Shown: positions 1 to 10,556, counted from the stretch's first letter. The stretch is 64,000 nucleotides of DNA from Sulfurospirillum sp. UBA2217 (GCA_002328495.1 DCUJ01000001.1:62001-126000), one strand, 5' to 3'. Notes: generated by a model not told the origin, from the sequence alone. Translations and numbers: made by a program.

Positions 1-1
1 G

Positions 2-1836
<1,835 letters not shown>

Positions 1837-1859
1837 GCCTTACATGTAAAGGTTTTGAG

Positions 1860-2294
1860 ATGAAAAGTCAGTTTTCTAAAATAGCAAAAATTCGAAAACA
1901 AAAGCGTGAAGTCATTGAAAAAGACCTTTTAAAAAGTAAAAATAAAGAGAAGATGTTGGTGCATAAACTTTCTGCTTTGTACGAACACATTCATTCGATA
2001 AACCTTCCAAAAGAGGGTAAAGTTTCGATGCTTTCGTTGATTGCAGAACAAAAAAGAATATTAGGGCGTGATAAAAAAACATGCGAAGAAGAGCTCTTGA
2101 GCGTTCGTAATCAGACACAGACGCTTCAAGAAGCCTACAAAAAAGCACATATTGAGTATGAAAAAATACATTATTTAGAAGAGCAGGAGCTTCAAGCAAT
2201 GATCGCCACACTGAAGCGACAAGAACAGCTTGATTTGGATGAGGTTTCAACACAGCTCTTTGCCAATCAGATTACTAAAAGGGTGCCTTCATGA
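1860..2294 (+). CDS. fliJ: FliJ-like coiled-coil flagellar protein
   Basis: This is a 144-residue, highly charged, almost wholly helical coiled-coil protein with no signal peptide or membrane segment. Size, heptad-like composition and position directly before a MotE-like gene suggest a FliJ-type flagellar export chaperone and ATPase stalk protein, which would act at the cytoplasmic face of the export apparatus. FliJ proteins are poorly conserved, so this rests on context as much as sequence. The start ATG follows AAAGGTTTTGAG, where the AAAGG belongs to the right edge of an iterated palindrome (1840-1849). The gene overlaps the next one by 4 bp. A generic coiled-coil protein is the alternative. 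Confidence 0.55.
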   Translation: MKSQFSKIAKIRKQKREVIEKDLLKSKNKEKMLVHKLSALYEHIHSINLPKEGKVSMLSLIAEQKRILGRDKKTCEEELLSVRNQTQTLQEAYKKAHIEYEKIHYLEEQELQAMIATLKRQEQLDLDEVSTQLFANQITKRVPS

Positions 2295-2818
2295 AACAAC
2301 TTTTCATTTTACTTTTTGGAACGCTTTTGTATGCGCAAAGCATTGATTGTACGAAAGTATTTGAAGAGAGAAAAAGTGAATTGTTGCGTGAAATTGAAAA
2401 AATAGACGAAGCACGGCAGTCTTTTGAAGCCTTGCAAGCCGCAACCAATGCTCTGTTTGAAAAGCAAAAAATGGCACTAGAAGAGAAGCAAAAGGGGTTA
2501 GATACTACAAAACAAGCCATAGAAACAAAAGAAAAACAGATTGCTTCTATGCTCGAAGAGAATAAAAAACTTCTTGAACTTGTGGAGGCTCGCAAAAATG
2601 AGAAGATTGACGAAACCTATGTCAAAATGAAAGATGGAGCGGCAGCTGCCATTGTTGAAAAGCTCCCTACCCATGAAGCTGCAGCGATTCTCTTTGGCTT
2701 GCCAGCTAAAAAAATATCGCAAGTGCTTGCCAAGATGAATCCTCAAATTGCTTCAGAAGTGACGCAACGTCTTAAAATCGGCCCCCCCTTTAACGAAAAC
2801 AATCAAACAAAAGAGTGA
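2291..2818 (+). CDS. MotE-like periplasmic coiled-coil protein (MgtE N-domain type)
   Basis: The 175-residue protein begins with a short Sec-type signal peptide (LFILLFGTLLYAQS). A long charged coiled coil follows (about residues 25-105). The C-terminal region (about 110-165) has the alternating helices of the MgtE intracellular N-domain fold (EAAAILFGLPAKKISQVLAKMNP). This layout matches MotE-type proteins, which in Campylobacterota help fold and stabilise the stator protein MotC in the periplasm. It overlaps the fliJ-like gene by 4 bp, which supports a motility role. The link to MotE is from family knowledge and context, not from a tested homology search. Confidence 0.6.
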   Translation: MKQLFILLFGTLLYAQSIDCTKVFEERKSELLREIEKIDEARQSFEALQAATNALFEKQKMALEEKQKGLDTTKQAIETKEKQIASMLEENKKLLELVEARKNEKIDETYVKMKDGAAAAIVEKLPTHEAAAILFGLPAKKISQVLAKMNPQIASEVTQRLKIGPPFNENNQTKE

Positions 2819-2843
2819 CACACTCTTTGCTCTAAACAGAGTT
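2810..2843 (+). terminator. Terminator-like double hairpin after the motE-like gene
   Basis: AAAGAGTG (2810-2817), a three-base loop and CACTCTTT (2821-2828) form a perfect 8-bp stem that includes the stop codon. A second small stem (CTCT-AAAC-AGAG) follows directly and ends in TTTT. This would separate the purA-motility unit from DUF507-carA. Confidence 0.55.
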
Positions 2844-2893
2844 TTACCTTACTTTAGATAGAATGCGTGAAAATTCAGAAGTAAGGTTTATGG

Positions 2894-3448
2894 ATGAAAA
2901 TCAGATTACCTCATGCCCCTTATATAGCCAATAAAATCGCCATTGATCTTTTAAATTGTGGATTTGTCACCATGCTCAAAGGTTTAGAACCTGTGACAAA
3001 AATTGCAGAGGATTTGATTGTCGCAGATATTAAAAGTGAAATGTCCCTTGAAGAGAGAGTAACCGAAATCTTGGAACAAAACGAAGATGAAATGGAGTTT
3101 CAGCGTATCGATAGGCGCAGTATGTTTTGGCTGATTAAGAAAAAATTAGCGAAAGAGTTTGATGTTATCTTGTCGTATGAAGACAGATACAATGAATTGG
3201 CGCATAAAATTTTAGAAACAAGTTGGAAAAACAATCTTATAGAGTATGCGGTTTCTGAAAATCGTGTCAAAAACATCGTTTACACTTCGATTGAGGATTA
3301 TGTGTCGTGTTTCCAAGCTATCGAAGATGATGTGGCTGAAAAAATTTCACATTACAAGCGCAAACTTATTCCTGGTTCTGAGGAGTATGACTTGATTTTT
3401 GAAAAGCTTTATGAAGAGGAGCTTAGGCGAAAAGGAATGTTATCATGA
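2894..3448 (+). CDS. DUF507 family protein
   Basis: This 184-residue soluble, charged helical protein matches the DUF507 family known from Campylobacterota and Aquificota. Members have no established function. There is no signal peptide, membrane segment or recognisable catalytic motif. The gene is preceded by a possible -10 box (TAGAAT in the spacer after the 2810-2843 hairpin) and AAGG before the start. It overlaps carA by 4 bp, so it is co-transcribed and coupled with pyrimidine and arginine synthesis, as I recall for C. jejuni. The family call is from recalled sequence features (N-terminal KIRLPHAPYIANKIAIDL pattern). Confidence 0.7.
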   Translation: MKIRLPHAPYIANKIAIDLLNCGFVTMLKGLEPVTKIAEDLIVADIKSEMSLEERVTEILEQNEDEMEFQRIDRRSMFWLIKKKLAKEFDVILSYEDRYNELAHKILETSWKNNLIEYAVSENRVKNIVYTSIEDYVSCFQAIEDDVAEKISHYKRKLIPGSEEYDLIFEKLYEEELRRKGMLS

Positions 3449-4575
3449 TGTTAAAGCCTGTTTGGATCTATTTGGAAAATGGTGTTTTTTTAGAAGCAAA
3501 AAGTTTTGGCTTTGAGGGAACAAAAACGGGAGAAATCGTTTTTAATACCTCCATGAGTGGTTACCAAGAGATCATGAGTGATCCAAGTTATGCAGGACAA
3601 TTTGTAGTGTTTACCATGCCTGAAATTGGCATTGTGGGAACGAATGACAATGATATGGAAAGTGCCACCGTGCATGCCAGTGGAATGTTGGTACGAAGCC
3701 TCAATGTCACACCTTCCAATTTTCGCTCCACACAAGATTTGCCTTCATTGCTTGTAGCCCATGAAAGTATGGGTATTTGCGATATTGATACGCGCTTCCT
3801 TACCAAAATGATTCGTGATTCTGGTCCTAAAATGATGATCGCCTCGACGAAGCTTAGCAGTAAAGAAGAACTCAAGGCTATGCTTGAAAAAAGCCCCCGT
3901 ATTGAAGATGTCAATTATATTGAAAAAGTGGGAACACGAAAATCGTTCTTACATGTAGACGGTGTGTGGGATGCTGAGGCAGGTGTTTATAAGCCCGCAA
4001 ACCATCGCTTAGGTAAAAAAATTGTTGCGGTTGATTTTGGTATTAAGCGTAATATTTTAAATGAACTGTGTGAAACAGGGCTAGAGGTAGAAGTTATCCC
4101 CCATGATTTTAGTGCGGATGAGATTATTGAGCGCTATAAAAAAGGCGAAATTCAAGGGCTCTTTTTATCTAATGGTCCAGGAGATCCTCTGATTTTGAAA
4201 AAGGAAGCGGCACAAATTGCCAAACTTATTGAGGCAAAGATGCCAATGTTTGGGATTTGTTTAGGGCATCAGCTCCTCTCTATCGCTCACGGGCATCCAA
4301 CGTATAAACTTAAATTTGGTCAGCATGGCGGAAATCATCCAGTTAAAAATATGCGAACTAATACCGTTGAAATTACAGCTCAAAACCATAATTATAACGT
4401 TCCAGAATCGGTGTGTGCTATTGCAACAATAACACATATGAATCTTTTTGACCAAACCATTGAAGGTTTAGAGTACAACGATGCTCCTATTTTCTCTGTG
4501 CAACACCACCCAGAAGCCAGTCCTGGTCCACACGAGAGTAAATACATCTTCCAAGAGTTTGCAAATAAAATTTAG
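3445..4575 (+). CDS. carA: Carbamoyl-phosphate synthase small (glutaminase) subunit
   Basis: CarA splits glutamine and passes ammonia to CarB for carbamoyl phosphate, which feeds pyrimidine and arginine synthesis. The protein is 376 residues, normal for the family. The N-terminal CPSase small domain occupies about residues 1-150 (NTSMSGYQEIMSDPSY). The class I glutaminase domain follows, with SNGPGDP, the nucleophile Cys in GICLGHQ, and the catalytic His/Glu pair in HHPEASPGP. The start ATG overlaps the DUF507 stop; a second ATG lies 3 bp downstream. carB is not in the window, which is normal for this group. Confidence 0.97.
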   Translation: MMLKPVWIYLENGVFLEAKSFGFEGTKTGEIVFNTSMSGYQEIMSDPSYAGQFVVFTMPEIGIVGTNDNDMESATVHASGMLVRSLNVTPSNFRSTQDLPSLLVAHESMGICDIDTRFLTKMIRDSGPKMMIASTKLSSKEELKAMLEKSPRIEDVNYIEKVGTRKSFLHVDGVWDAEAGVYKPANHRLGKKIVAVDFGIKRNILNELCETGLEVEVIPHDFSADEIIERYKKGEIQGLFLSNGPGDPLILKKEAAQIAKLIEAKMPMFGICLGHQLLSIAHGHPTYKLKFGQHGGNHPVKNMRTNTVEITAQNHNYNVPESVCAIATITHMNLFDQTIEGLEYNDAPIFSVQHHPEASPGPHESKYIFQEFANKI

Positions 4576-4585
4576 GGAGTAGGTC

Positions 4586-5266
4586 ATCAATACCATCGAC
4601 ATAACCGCCATTGTAAGTGTTGCTTTTTTGGGCAGCTTAGGACATTGCATTGGAATGTGTGGTGGATTTGTGATGGCTTACACCAGTGCAAAAATTGCCC
4701 CTTCCACCTCTTCGTCTCGACAATTTTTTTACCATCTGATTTATAATCTTGGACGCATTAGTGCTTATGCAATGTTAGGTATTTTATTTGGATGGCTTGG
4801 AAGCATTATTCCGTTTTCACCCAAAGGCAGTGGCTATTTTTATTTTGCTACAGGACTTATCATGGTTTTGATGGGACTCTCACTTATGGGCAAAATAAAA
4901 TTTCTCACTTCTCTTGAATCATCCATCGCATTCAATCCTGCCATTAAAAAACTTTTTTCTATCCTAATTCATTCTAAAAATTTGGGTAGTTTTTATGGTC
5001 TTGGAATGCTCAATGGTTTTTTGCCCTGTGGGTTGGTCTACTTTTTCTTAGCTTCCGCAGCACTCTCAGGTTCGCCTCTTTGGGGTATGATAACGATGCT
5101 TATTTTTGGATTTTCTACCATCCCTGCTCTTTTGGGATTTGGCTTTATTATAGGCTTTTTACATGGAAGTGGTTTACGTGAAATGATGATAAAACTTGCC
5201 TCCATTATCATTATGGTTTATGGTATTTATATGGCGTATATTGGATATCGTGCGGCAATAGGATGA
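4586..5266 (+). CDS. SafE/TauE-like (DsbD-type) membrane protein with HCIGMCGG motif
   Basis: This is a six-helix integral membrane protein of the sulfite-exporter SafE / cytochrome-biogenesis DsbD-like superfamily, with the signature HCIGMCGG and a second NGFLPCGLVY repeat. Such proteins near cbb3 operons are proposed to handle copper or thiol redox chemistry for oxidase assembly. The first usual start, TTG at 4628, would cut off the first half of helix 1. The open frame extends back to 4583 and the residues INTIDITAIVSVAFL fit a normal N-terminus. An AGGGAG ribosome site (4574-4579) sits 6 bp before ATC at 4586, so I chose that rare start. It precedes the two-component genes directly and shares 4 bp with the kinase. 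Confidence 0.72.
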   Translation: MNTIDITAIVSVAFLGSLGHCIGMCGGFVMAYTSAKIAPSTSSSRQFFYHLIYNLGRISAYAMLGILFGWLGSIIPFSPKGSGYFYFATGLIMVLMGLSLMGKIKFLTSLESSIAFNPAIKKLFSILIHSKNLGSFYGLGMLNGFLPCGLVYFFLASAALSGSPLWGMITMLIFGFSTIPALLGFGFIIGFLHGSGLREMMIKLASIIIMVYGIYMAYIGYRAAIG

Positions 5267-6492
5267 AGTTAGAGCAGTATCAATCTGCGGTTGAAAGCAG
5301 TAATATCATCTCTAAAACAGACATCAATGGCATTATTACGTTTGTTAATGAAGAGTTTTGTGCTATTTCTGGATATAAGCATGAAGAGCTTATTGGTCAA
5401 AATCACAATATTGTTCGTCATCCGGATGTGGCAGCATCTGTTTTTAGAGAGTTGTGGCAAACCATCTTACAGAAAAAAACTTATAAATCAACGGTCAAAA
5501 ATCGTGCCAAAGATGGGAGTACCTTTTATGTCAACACTACGGTTTTCCCTATTTTGGATGAAAAGGGGGAGATTGAAGAGTTTATAGCCATTCGTTATGA
5601 TGTTACACAAAGTGTTCTTTTAAGTGAAGCACTCATCGCCAAAGATAAAGAACTTGAATATCTCAATGCAACACTCGAATACCGCGTTAACGAACAGACT
5701 AAAGCTCTTTTGGAACTCAATGCAACATTGGAAGATAGGGTACGTGAAGAGGTTGAAAAAAATCGTGAAAAAGACCGTTTTTTATTTCAACAATCGCGTC
5801 TTGCATCCATGGGTGAAATGATTGCCAATATTGCCCATCAATGGAGGCAACCTCTTTCTGAGCTTAATATCACGTTGTATAAAATGAACAAACTTTTTCA
5901 TAAGCATGGGGATGAACGTGATGTGCATTTTGAAGAGAGTTATCTTCATGCAAAAAAAATTATCACCAAAATGTCTGATACTATTGAGGATTTTCGTAGC
6001 TTTTTCAGCCCTGATCGTCAAAGTGAACCGTTTAAACTCTCACGTGTTGCCAGTGAAGCGGTTGATATCATGCAAGGGACCTTAGAACGCAATGAAATCA
6101 ATGTGGTCATTGATATTAAAAATGATGCTATGGTTGAGGGCTATTTTAATGAATTTTCACAAGTTTTAATCAATCTTATCAACAATTCGATGGATGCATT
6201 TAGTACCAAAAATATAAAAAATAGATTAATTTATATTGAAATTGACACAACTGTTGCAAGAGATGCTATAATGAAGCTCAGTGATAATGCTGGCGGTATT
6301 GATGCGTCTATTATGCATCGTATCTTTGAGCCCTATTTTACGACGAAACACGCCAGTGCTGGTACGGGACTTGGGCTGTATATGAGTGAGATGATTATTA
6401 AAAACAGTATGAAAGGCTCTATCGTCGCTCAAAGCAATGCTTTTGGTGTTTGCTTTACGTTGACAATGCCTATTGCAAAGGAAGAAACATGA
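5263..6492 (+). CDS. PAS-domain sensor histidine kinase (Aer-like PAS)
   Basis: The 409-residue protein has no membrane segment and is probably cytosolic. A PAS domain covers residues 5-120 and carries GYKHEELIGQNHNIVRHPD, the pattern typical of Aer-type, FAD-binding redox PAS domains. A coiled-coil linker spans about 120-175. The HisKA-type region has the phospho-acceptor His192 (ANIAHQWRQPL). The ATPase domain shows the N box (NNSMDAF), DNAGGI and GTGLGLYMS. It overlaps the SafE-like gene and the response regulator by 4 bp each. The position just before the oxidase operon suggests it senses redox or electron-transport state and controls cco. FAD binding and target genes are inferred. Confidence 0.9.
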   Translation: MKLEQYQSAVESSNIISKTDINGIITFVNEEFCAISGYKHEELIGQNHNIVRHPDVAASVFRELWQTILQKKTYKSTVKNRAKDGSTFYVNTTVFPILDEKGEIEEFIAIRYDVTQSVLLSEALIAKDKELEYLNATLEYRVNEQTKALLELNATLEDRVREEVEKNREKDRFLFQQSRLASMGEMIANIAHQWRQPLSELNITLYKMNKLFHKHGDERDVHFEESYLHAKKIITKMSDTIEDFRSFFSPDRQSEPFKLSRVASEAVDIMQGTLERNEINVVIDIKNDAMVEGYFNEFSQVLINLINNSMDAFSTKNIKNRLIYIEIDTTVARDAIMKLSDNAGGIDASIMHRIFEPYFTTKHASAGTGLGLYMSEMIIKNSMKGSIVAQSNAFGVCFTLTMPIAKEET

Positions 6493-7166
6493 GTGATTTA
6501 TCAAAATTAGTCATCTTGTTTGTAGAAGATGAAGATGATTTGCGTGATGCACTGGAGAGTGCTATTGGTGATGAGTTTGCCAAATTCATTATGGCACGTG
6601 ATGGGGATGATGGTCTTAAAAAGTTTAAAAAGTATAAACCAGATATCGTTGTTACGGATATCATGATGCCTGTGATGGATGGGTTGAACATGGCAAAAGA
6701 GATTAAGAAACTCTCTAAGCAAACTCCCGTAGTTATTTTGAGTGCCTTTAGTGAAAAAGAGCGTCTTTTGGGTGCTATTGACGCAGGAATTGATAAATAC
6801 CTTATTAAGCCTATTGATCCAGATGAGTTATTAAGAGTCCTTAAAGTCTTAGCAAAAGAACTTTTAACGCACAATGACAGCGTAGAATTAGGCTTTGGGT
6901 ATCAATTTGATAAAAATAGGCGCGTCCTTATTAAAGAGGGTGTAACTATTTTTCTCACCAAGAAAGAGTTGTTGTTTATTTCTGTTTTGGTAAAAAATCT
7001 TGGGGTGTTTGTATTGCACGATGAAATCAAGAAGTCTGTATGGACCAATAAAAAAGTGACGGATTCAGCAATTCGTACATTTATTAAGCGTGTGCGTGAA
7101 AAAACAGATAAAGAATTTATCAAAAATATCCCTGGACTTGGCTATAAAATCAACACGCAAGAGTAG
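6489..7166 (+). CDS. OmpR-type response regulator, partner of the PAS kinase
   Basis: The protein is 225 residues from the ATG that overlaps the kinase stop. The receiver domain (1-120) has the acidic pocket (EDED at 13-16), phospho-acceptor Asp57 (VVTDIMMP), and the KP motif (LIKPID). A winged-helix DNA-binding domain of the OmpR type follows (about 135-225; SAIRTFIKRVREK, GLGYKI). It sits between its kinase and ccoN. Two tandem 11-bp repeats lie 19 bp past its stop, which is the arrangement OmpR/PhoB dimers bind, so it is a good candidate regulator of the oxidase operon. I recall the same two-component pair next to cco in C. jejuni. Confidence 0.9.
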   Translation: MSDLSKLVILFVEDEDDLRDALESAIGDEFAKFIMARDGDDGLKKFKKYKPDIVVTDIMMPVMDGLNMAKEIKKLSKQTPVVILSAFSEKERLLGAIDAGIDKYLIKPIDPDELLRVLKVLAKELLTHNDSVELGFGYQFDKNRRVLIKEGVTIFLTKKELLFISVLVKNLGVFVLHDEIKKSVWTNKKVTDSAIRTFIKRVREKTDKEFIKNIPGLGYKINTQE

Positions 7167-7185
7167 CCTAGCGCGACTCTTGCAT

Positions 7186-7207
7186 CTCTGCTTAACCTCT
7201 GCTTAAC
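7186..7207 (+). repeat. Tandem 11-bp direct repeat, candidate response-regulator site
   Basis: CTCTGCTTAAC occurs twice head to tail (7186-7196 and 7197-7207), repeating once per helical turn as in PhoB/OmpR-type sites. It lies about 57 bp before the -10 box of ccoN and just after the response regulator gene. Confidence 0.55.
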
Positions 7208-7263
7208 TTTTTTTATTTAACACAAATTTAATCTTATTAAGCTTCGTTGTAGATAATCTGGAC

Positions 7264-7284
7264 TATAATTCTCACATTATGTGA
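7264..7284 (+). promoter_or_regulatory. ccoN promoter -10 box with overlapping dyad
   Basis: TATAAT at 7264-7269 is a consensus -10 box; no good -35 box is seen, which is common in this group. The dyad TCACATTATGTGA (7272-7284) covers the expected transcription start and could be an operator. A strong AGGAGG ribosome site (7311-7316) precedes the ATG. Confidence 0.6.
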
Positions 7285-7321
7285 TATTTCTGTGACATAA
7301 AAACACAAGCAGGAGGAATTG

Positions 7322-8788
7322 ATGCAGGCAAACAATGCATTGAACTATGACTATTCAGTGGCCAAATGTTTTACGTACGCAACGATTCTATTTGGAATCA
7401 TTGGTATGTTGATAGGCGTCGTTATCGCTTATCAGTTGGCGTTCCCTGAGTTGAATTACTTGGCGGGTGAGTATGGTACGTACAGTCGTTTACGTCCGTT
7501 ACACACTTCAGGAGTAATTTTTGGATTCTTACTAAGCGGAATCTTCGCAACATGGTATTACGTTGGGCAACGTGTACTCAAAGTTTCGATGGCAGAATCA
7601 CCATTTTTGATGATTCTAGGTCGCGTTCACTTTTGGCTTTACATGATTCTCATGATTATCGCTGTTGTGACACTCTTTTTAGGTATTGGTACCTCTAAGG
7701 AGTACGCAGAGTTGGAATGGCCACTGGATATTGCTGTGGTTGTTGTATGGGTTATCTGGGGTCTTAGTATCTTTGGTCTCATTGGTATCCGACGTGAAAA
7801 AACACTTTACATCTCTATGTGGTACTACATTGCAACCTTTTTAGGTGTGGCAATGCTCTATCTTTTCAATAACATGGAAGTTCCAACGTATTTTGTTTCA
7901 GGCTATGGTAAGTGGTACCACTCTGTTTCGATGTATGCAGGAACGAACGATGCGATGGTTCAATGGTGGTATGGACACAATGCGGTTGCTTTTGTTTTCA
8001 CCGTGCCTATCATTGCGATGATTTACTACTTTTTACCGAAAGAGTCTGGGCAGCCAGTGTTTTCTTATAAATTATCATTGCTTTCATTTTGGGGCTTGAT
8101 GTTTGTTTACCTCTGGGCAGGCGGACACCACTTACTCTACTCTACTGTACCTGATTGGGTTCAGACTATGGGTTCAATTTTTTCCATTATCTTGATTCTT
8201 CCATCATGGGGTAGTGCGATTAATATGCTTTTGACCATGAAGGGTCAGTGGGGACAACTTAAGTCTAATCCTTTGGTTAAATTTATGGTATTAGCATCAA
8301 CATTCTACATGCTAAGTACACTTGAAGGGCCTATTCAAGCGATCAAATCGGTTAATGCATTGGCGCACTTTACAGACTGGATTCCAGGTCACGTGCATGA
8401 TGGTACTCTTGGTTGGGTAGGCTTTATGACGATGGCAGCATTGTTCCATATGGCGCCACGTATGTATAAGCGTGAGCTTTACAGCAAAAAATTGATGGAG
8501 TCACAATTCTGGATTCAAACAACCGGTATTGTTATGTACTTCTCTAGTATGTGGATTGCAGGTATTACCCAAGGTATGATGTGGAGAGCAACAGACCAGT
8601 ATGGTAACTTAGCTTATTCATTTATCGATACCGTAACGGTACTGATTCCTTACTATGCACTGCGTGCAACAGGAGGTCTTTTGTATCTTATCGGTTTCTT
8701 CATGTTTACGTATAATATGTACAAAACTATGACTGCAAGTAAAGCAATTGCGAGCGAGCCTCAAAATGCTTCACCTATGGCAGCGTAA
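7322..8788 (+). CDS. ccoN: cbb3-type cytochrome c oxidase subunit I
   Basis: This is the catalytic heme-copper subunit, which reduces oxygen to water at high affinity and pumps protons in the inner membrane. The protein is 488 residues with about 12 membrane helices. Heme and copper ligands are visible: His61 (LHTSGVIFG), the WWYGHNAVAF helix for CuB, the WAGGHHLLY His pair, and GHVHDGTLGW near the two hemes. ATG at 7322 is preferred over the adjacent in-frame TTG because AGGAGG lies 5 bp upstream. It leads the operon ccoN-ccoO-ccoQ-ccoP-DUF4006. The TATAAT upstream and the two-component genes suggest dedicated control. Confidence 0.97.
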   Translation: MQANNALNYDYSVAKCFTYATILFGIIGMLIGVVIAYQLAFPELNYLAGEYGTYSRLRPLHTSGVIFGFLLSGIFATWYYVGQRVLKVSMAESPFLMILGRVHFWLYMILMIIAVVTLFLGIGTSKEYAELEWPLDIAVVVVWVIWGLSIFGLIGIRREKTLYISMWYYIATFLGVAMLYLFNNMEVPTYFVSGYGKWYHSVSMYAGTNDAMVQWWYGHNAVAFVFTVPIIAMIYYFLPKESGQPVFSYKLSLLSFWGLMFVYLWAGGHHLLYSTVPDWVQTMGSIFSIILILPSWGSAINMLLTMKGQWGQLKSNPLVKFMVLASTFYMLSTLEGPIQAIKSVNALAHFTDWIPGHVHDGTLGWVGFMTMAALFHMAPRMYKRELYSKKLMESQFWIQTTGIVMYFSSMWIAGITQGMMWRATDQYGNLAYSFIDTVTVLIPYYALRATGGLLYLIGFFMFTYNMYKTMTASKAIASEPQNASPMAA

Positions 8789-8802
8789 GGGAGGGCAGGA
8801 TT

Positions 8803-9468
8803 ATGTTTCATTGGTTAGAAAGAAACCCATTCTTTTTCGCGGTAGGTGTATTTTTAGTAGTTGCGTATGCAGGTGTTGTGACCATTCTTCCAGATTTTAT
8901 GGAGAGTGCGCGTCCCGTTACAGGTACAAAACCGTATACGGTACTTGAACTTGCAGGTCGCCAAATTTATATTAAAGATAGCTGTAATGCGTGCCATTCA
9001 CAGCTTGTTCGCCCGTTTAAATCTGAAACGGATCGTTACGGTAAGTACTCACTCAGTGGTGAGTATGCGTATGATAGACCCTTCCTTTGGGGAAGTCGTC
9101 GTGCGGGACCGGATTTGATGAGGGTTGGAAACTACCGAACAACGGATTGGCATGAATACCATATGTTGGATCCAAAAAGTGTAGTCCCAGGCTCAATTAT
9201 GCCAGCATATAAACACATGTTTCAAAACGTAGCGGATATTGATACGGCGTACGCAGAAGCCTATACAGTTAAAACAGTGTTTAGTGTTCCTTATGATCAA
9301 CCCGATATGCCAACCCTTGGAACCTATGATGAGGCTAAAAAGCAAGTTATGGCGGAAGCCAGTGCTATTGTAGCTGACATGAAAAGTCCTGAGATTAAAG
9401 AGGCATTTCAACGCGGTGAGATTAAAGAGATTGTAGCGTTAATCGCCTATCTCAATAGATTAAAATAA
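8803..9468 (+). CDS. ccoO: cbb3-type cytochrome c oxidase monoheme subunit II
   Basis: CcoO is the membrane-anchored monoheme cytochrome c that passes electrons to CcoN. The protein has 221 residues with one N-terminal membrane helix (about 10-30) and a periplasmic domain. The heme c site CNACH is at residues 61-65, followed by SQLVRPF, a family signature. The axial Met is probably in the GSIMPAY motif. A GGAGGGCAGG stretch upstream provides the ribosome site, 14 bp after ccoN. Length and motifs are normal. Confidence 0.97.
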   Translation: MFHWLERNPFFFAVGVFLVVAYAGVVTILPDFMESARPVTGTKPYTVLELAGRQIYIKDSCNACHSQLVRPFKSETDRYGKYSLSGEYAYDRPFLWGSRRAGPDLMRVGNYRTTDWHEYHMLDPKSVVPGSIMPAYKHMFQNVADIDTAYAEAYTVKTVFSVPYDQPDMPTLGTYDEAKKQVMAEASAIVADMKSPEIKEAFQRGEIKEIVALIAYLNRLK

Positions 9469-9478
9469 GGTGTTAACG

Positions 9479-9694
9479 GTGGATATGGAAACAATACGAG
9501 AGCTTCAAGCGTACGGGTATATCTTTTTTACAATTTTTCTAGCGGTAATTTTATACAGTTACCTCTATCATCTTTACCGATCTGAAAAGAGTGGTGAGCG
9601 AAACTTTGAAAAGTATGCCGACATGGCGTTACGTGATGACGTCACAGATGCTCCCATTGAGCCAATGTCACCGTTAAATAAAGCAAAAGATTAA
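9479..9694 (+). CDS. ccoQ: cbb3 oxidase small subunit CcoQ
   Basis: This small protein of about 71 residues has one membrane helix (GYIFFTIFLAVILYSYLYHLY) followed by a charged cytosolic tail, as in CcoQ/FixQ, which stabilises the CcoNOP complex. GTG at 9479 is chosen because AAGG lies 8 bp upstream; GTG at 9470 or ATG at 9485 are possible. It lies between ccoO and ccoP, the usual place. Confidence 0.88.
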   Translation: MDMETIRELQAYGYIFFTIFLAVILYSYLYHLYRSEKSGERNFEKYADMALRDDVTDAPIEPMSPLNKAKD

Positions 9695-9707
9695 AGAGGA
9701 GCAATAC

Positions 9708-10556
9708 ATGGATTGGATGAATGACAATGTAAATGCGTTAGGACTGCTTGGTGCAGCAGCGATTATCATTCTAACTGTTGGTGTTTCTTGGAAATATATC
9801 CAACAAATGAAAACAGATAAGAGTACCGGTGAATTAACGAAAGATAACTGGGATGGTATTGGTGAGTATAAAAACCCATTACCAATTGGTTGGGCACTTT
9901 CGTTTATTGGAACCATTATTTGGGGTTTGTGGTATTTTCTTGCAGGATACCCCCTCAATTCTTACTCTCAAATTGGCGAGTACAATGAAGAAGTTCAAAG
10001 TTACAACGTAAAATTTGAAAGTAAGTTTAAAAACCCTGATAAAGCAACCCTTATGGGTATGGGCGAGGGTGTTTTCCTTGTTCAATGTGCGCCATGTCAT
10101 GGTGTTACGGGTGATGGGATGAACGGCAAAGCCGCTAACCTTGTCAAATGGGGTAATGAAGAAGCCATTGTTGCTTCTATTGTTCATGGCGTTAAGGGTT
10201 CTAATTACCCATTAGGTGAAATGCCTGCAGGTTTACTGGACGAGAAGAGTGCAAAAGCGGTTGCGGCATTTATGGCGCAAGAGATTTCAGCACTTAAAAA
10301 GACTAAAAATCCAGCTTTAGTGGAAGAAGGTCGTGCTCTTTGGGCAACGTGTTCAGCATGCCATGGTGAAGATGGCAAGGGTATGGAAGGGCAAGCCGCA
10401 AACTTGAGTGAGTACGGTAGTGCTAAATTTGTAGCCAACGTGCTAAATATGGGCAAAAAAGGCGACATTGGAAATATGCCGAAGTTTAACGATGGACGTT
10501 TAACGAATGTTCAAAAAATAGCTGTTGGCACTTACGTCAGCTCTTTAGCGAAATAA
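9708..10556 (+). CDS. ccoP: cbb3-type cytochrome c oxidase diheme subunit III
   Basis: CcoP receives electrons from soluble cytochrome c and passes them to CcoO. The 282-residue protein has two N-terminal membrane helices (about 10-30 and 60-80), as in the long CcoP form, and two cytochrome c domains. Heme sites are CAPCH at 127-131 and CSACH at 215-219. Axial Met candidates are in GEMPAG and GNMPKF. GAGGAG before the ATG gives a good ribosome site. It is spaced 13 bp after ccoQ. Confidence 0.97.
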   Translation: MDWMNDNVNALGLLGAAAIIILTVGVSWKYIQQMKTDKSTGELTKDNWDGIGEYKNPLPIGWALSFIGTIIWGLWYFLAGYPLNSYSQIGEYNEEVQSYNVKFESKFKNPDKATLMGMGEGVFLVQCAPCHGVTGDGMNGKAANLVKWGNEEAIVASIVHGVKGSNYPLGEMPAGLLDEKSAKAVAAFMAQEISALKKTKNPALVEEGRALWATCSACHGEDGKGMEGQAANLSEYGSAKFVANVLNMGKKGDIGNMPKFNDGRLTNVQKIAVGTYVSSLAK

